In this document: positions 4,575-6,003 of the stretch, piece after piece | Position numbering within the stretch: the stretch's first letter is position 1 | How the letters are laid out: every line of letters starts with the position of its first letter | Assembly: GCA_035713725.1 (NCBI GenBank) | Contig: DASTMZ010000099.1 | Span: 1-6,003 of the forward strand | DNA length: 6,003 nucleotides | From: DASQPR01 sp035713725 | Lineage (GTDB): Bacteria; Actinomycetota; Actinomycetes; Mycobacteriales; Micromonosporaceae | Reading direction: 5' to 3' | Program-made: the position numbers and the translations under genes | The notes under the pieces: generated by a model | The model's input: the letters and a program-made list of their open reading frames with translations, nothing else | The model's database searches: none | What the model was told of the DNA's origin: nothing

Positions 4575-5505
4575 CCTGGCGTTGACTCGGCGGCCGCACG
4601 AAGTCTCCACGCGGGAGGCGATGGGGTGGACCGTGTTCTACCTCGCGCTTCCCCTGGCGTTCGGCATGTTCATTTGGCTGGCCCACGATGCTACCCAGTC
4701 GCTCCAATTCTTCACCGGCTACGTCGTGGAGAAATCCCTGTCTGTGGACAATTTGTTCGTGTTCATGCTGATGCTGGCGGCGTTCGCGGTGCCCTCTGAG
4801 ATTGCTCAACGGGTGCTCCTCTACGGCATTGGATGTGCGTTGGTGCTCCGGGCCGTCTTCATCGCCGCCGGCGCCGCCGTGCTGAGCACAGGAACGTGGG
4901 CGTTTCTCCTGTTCGGCACCATCTTGGTCGTCACGGCCGCCAAGGTAACCCGTGACGCACACCGTGGTGTAAAACAGCACGTCGACGTCGACCGTATGCG
5001 CAGCGTCAGGCTATTGCGCCGGCTGATGCCCGTGGTCAGCGACTATCACGGAACGCGGCTGACGGTGCGCGCGGAAGGTCGCAGAGCTCTGACTCCCATG
5101 GCCCTGGTTGTCGTGGCGGTGTTCATCGCCGACGTCGTGTTCGCGGTCGACTCAGTGCCGGCGGTCTACGGCGTGACCAGCGACCCTTACCTGGTATTCG
5201 TCACCAACGCCTTCGCGCTGCTGGGTCTGCGGGCGCTGTATTTCGTGCTGCGTAACGCCCTGTCCGCCGTTCGCCACCTCAACTACGGCCTAGGGTTCAT
5301 ACTGGGCTTCATCGGCGCCAAGCTGATCCTGCACTGGGTGCACGGACTGTGGAACTGGATACCCGACGTGCCAACCCTGCTATCACTCGGGGTGATCATC
5401 GCGACGCTCGTAGTTGTGACAGCGACGAGCGCCTTGGCCAACAGACGCGACGCCCGCCGAGAAAGCTCAGATACGCTCGACTCGCCAATCAAGCGCGGGG
5501 CGTAA
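4489..5505 (+). CDS. TerC-family integral membrane protein (Mn2+ export / metal homeostasis)
   Basis: This is a 338-residue polytopic membrane protein of the TerC/Alx family. Family members include E. coli Alx and B. subtilis MeeF/MeeY, which are linked to Mn2+ export and to metal loading of secreted enzymes; the original TerC belongs to tellurite resistance. Landmarks are RRPHEVSTREA (34-44), VEKSLSVDNLFVF (80-92, Asp87 and Asn88 in the membrane), IADVVFAVDSVPAVYGVT (213-230, Asp215 and Asp221), NAFALLGLRALYF (240-252) and LNYGLGFILGFIGAKLI (264-280). The two SVDN and AVDS segments are the repeated acidic membrane motifs expected to line the ion path. A charged cytoplasmic loop (about 152-203) lies between the halves, and the tail from 318 is polar. 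The first possible in-frame start is GTG 4489, because a stop lies at 4480. The Shine-Dalgarno is 16 nt away (see that entry). It lies downstream of the CNNM gene and convergent with the P450 remnant, overlapping its 3' end by 17 bp. A tellurite role is not supported, since no ter partners are seen. Confidence 0.88.
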   Translation: MLSAPLESIGSPLLWAVTVIALLVLFGIDLALTRRPHEVSTREAMGWTVFYLALPLAFGMFIWLAHDATQSLQFFTGYVVEKSLSVDNLFVFMLMLAAFAVPSEIAQRVLLYGIGCALVLRAVFIAAGAAVLSTGTWAFLLFGTILVVTAAKVTRDAHRGVKQHVDVDRMRSVRLLRRLMPVVSDYHGTRLTVRAEGRRALTPMALVVVAVFIADVVFAVDSVPAVYGVTSDPYLVFVTNAFALLGLRALYFVLRNALSAVRHLNYGLGFILGFIGAKLILHWVHGLWNWIPDVPTLLSLGVIIATLVVVTATSALANRRDARRESSDTLDSPIKRGA

Positions 5506-6003
5506 CCCCTGCCATCGTGACCAGAACGCAGATCGCAGTAATGTCTGAGCATCCGGTCGCGAGGTGAGAGACAAGCCTTTCAGGCACGTCGGCCAACTCG
5601 ATGTTCGAAAACTTCTCAAAGAACCGCTTAAAGAACAGGCGTCCTTCCAGGCTTGCCGGGGACGCTCCCAGACACGCATGGGGCCCGAAGCCCAACGCTA
5701 GGTGGTTCGCCATTCCTCGATCTAGGCGGATGCTATCCGGATCGACGAACAGGTCCTCATCCCGATTCGCAGATGCATAGAGCAGGTACACCTTCTCGCC
5801 TGCGGCGATGGTGGTACCGCGGACAGTAATGCGTTGCCAGCCAACTGTCGAAGCTCCGCGGGGTACGACACCAGTCCCACGAGAGCACTCGAAGTCAGAT
5901 TGCGCGTGGTCTCATTGCCGGCCATGATCAAGAACTCGACAAACATCAACTGGTTTGCGAAGGACAACGTCTCGCCGGTGCGGCGCGAGGCGCGCCTGTC
6001 CGT
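5489..6003 (-). pseudogene. Cytochrome P450, 3' part, inactivated by internal deletion and frameshift
   Basis: The gene enters from the right edge on the minus strand. The first frame (6003 to about 5832) carries the I-helix: MFVEFLIMAGNETTRNLTSS (AGNETT oxygen-activation motif), continuing to SYPAELRQLAGN. The reading then continues in another frame from about 5830 with ITVRGTTIAAGEKV, YLLYASANRDEDLF and the heme-ligand region LGFGPHACLGAS, ending at TGA (5491-5489). Between LAGN and ITVRG an actinobacterial P450 normally has about 30 residues, including the invariant K-helix ExxR. Here they are absent and the frame changes, so a deletion of roughly 90 bp (not a multiple of three) is inferred. 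The heme loop also departs from FGxGxHxCxG: the first Phe is Leu, and the usual ASLARLEGR reads ASPASLEGR. The tail after SHLATG loses the normal C-terminal pattern. The heme Cys is retained, but the protein should be non-functional. The subfamily cannot be named. Confidence 0.85.

Noticed and set aside
1..6003. CRISPR array, tRNA, rRNA, replication origin
   Set aside because: No regularly spaced repeats, no cloverleaf-like tail and no rRNA or origin motifs were found on reading both strands.

Overview
This is a high-GC actinobacterial window. The IS types, a lipobox protein, a cytochrome P450, and the ChaA, CNNM and TerC-type proteins all look mycobacterial or close to it, but the species cannot be fixed from sequence alone.

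Layout: bases 1-691 are insertion-sequence debris. The 3' end of an IS3-family transposase (stop at 100) runs directly into an IS6-family transposase that has lost its N-terminus, and the IS6 right terminal repeat ends near 691. Bases 736-1123 (minus) look like a decayed lipoprotein gene: a lipobox signal peptide in one frame and a cysteine-containing domain in another. A ChaA-type Ca2+(Na+/K+)/H+ antiporter follows on the minus strand (1356-2450). A long divergent intergenic region (2451-3014) holds two clear inverted repeats. On the plus strand come a CNNM/CorC (DUF21-CBS-CorC) membrane protein (3056-4345) and a TerC-family membrane protein (4489-5505). The right edge is the 3' part of a convergent, inactivated cytochrome P450 gene (5489 to beyond 6003, minus), with an internal deletion that removes the K-helix ExxR segment and shifts the frame.

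The intact genes form a cation-homeostasis cluster: ChaA exchanges Ca2+/Na+/K+ for protons, CNNM/CorC proteins move or export Mg2+/Co2+, and TerC proteins are linked to Mn2+ export. The most interesting signal is in the translation-initiation regions of the two plus-strand genes. The CNNM gene has no good Shine-Dalgarno of its own. Instead a strong GGAGGA serves a 14-codon, proline-containing ORF (3015-3059) whose stop codon overlaps the CNNM start as ATGA, and whose own start codon lies in a perfect 8-bp hairpin. terC is similar in one respect: the best Shine-Dalgarno (4466-4472) points at an out-of-frame ATG (4476) ahead of the GTG that opens the terC frame. Both genes may therefore be controlled by short upstream ORFs. 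This is inference from the sequence and needs comparative or ribosome-profiling support.
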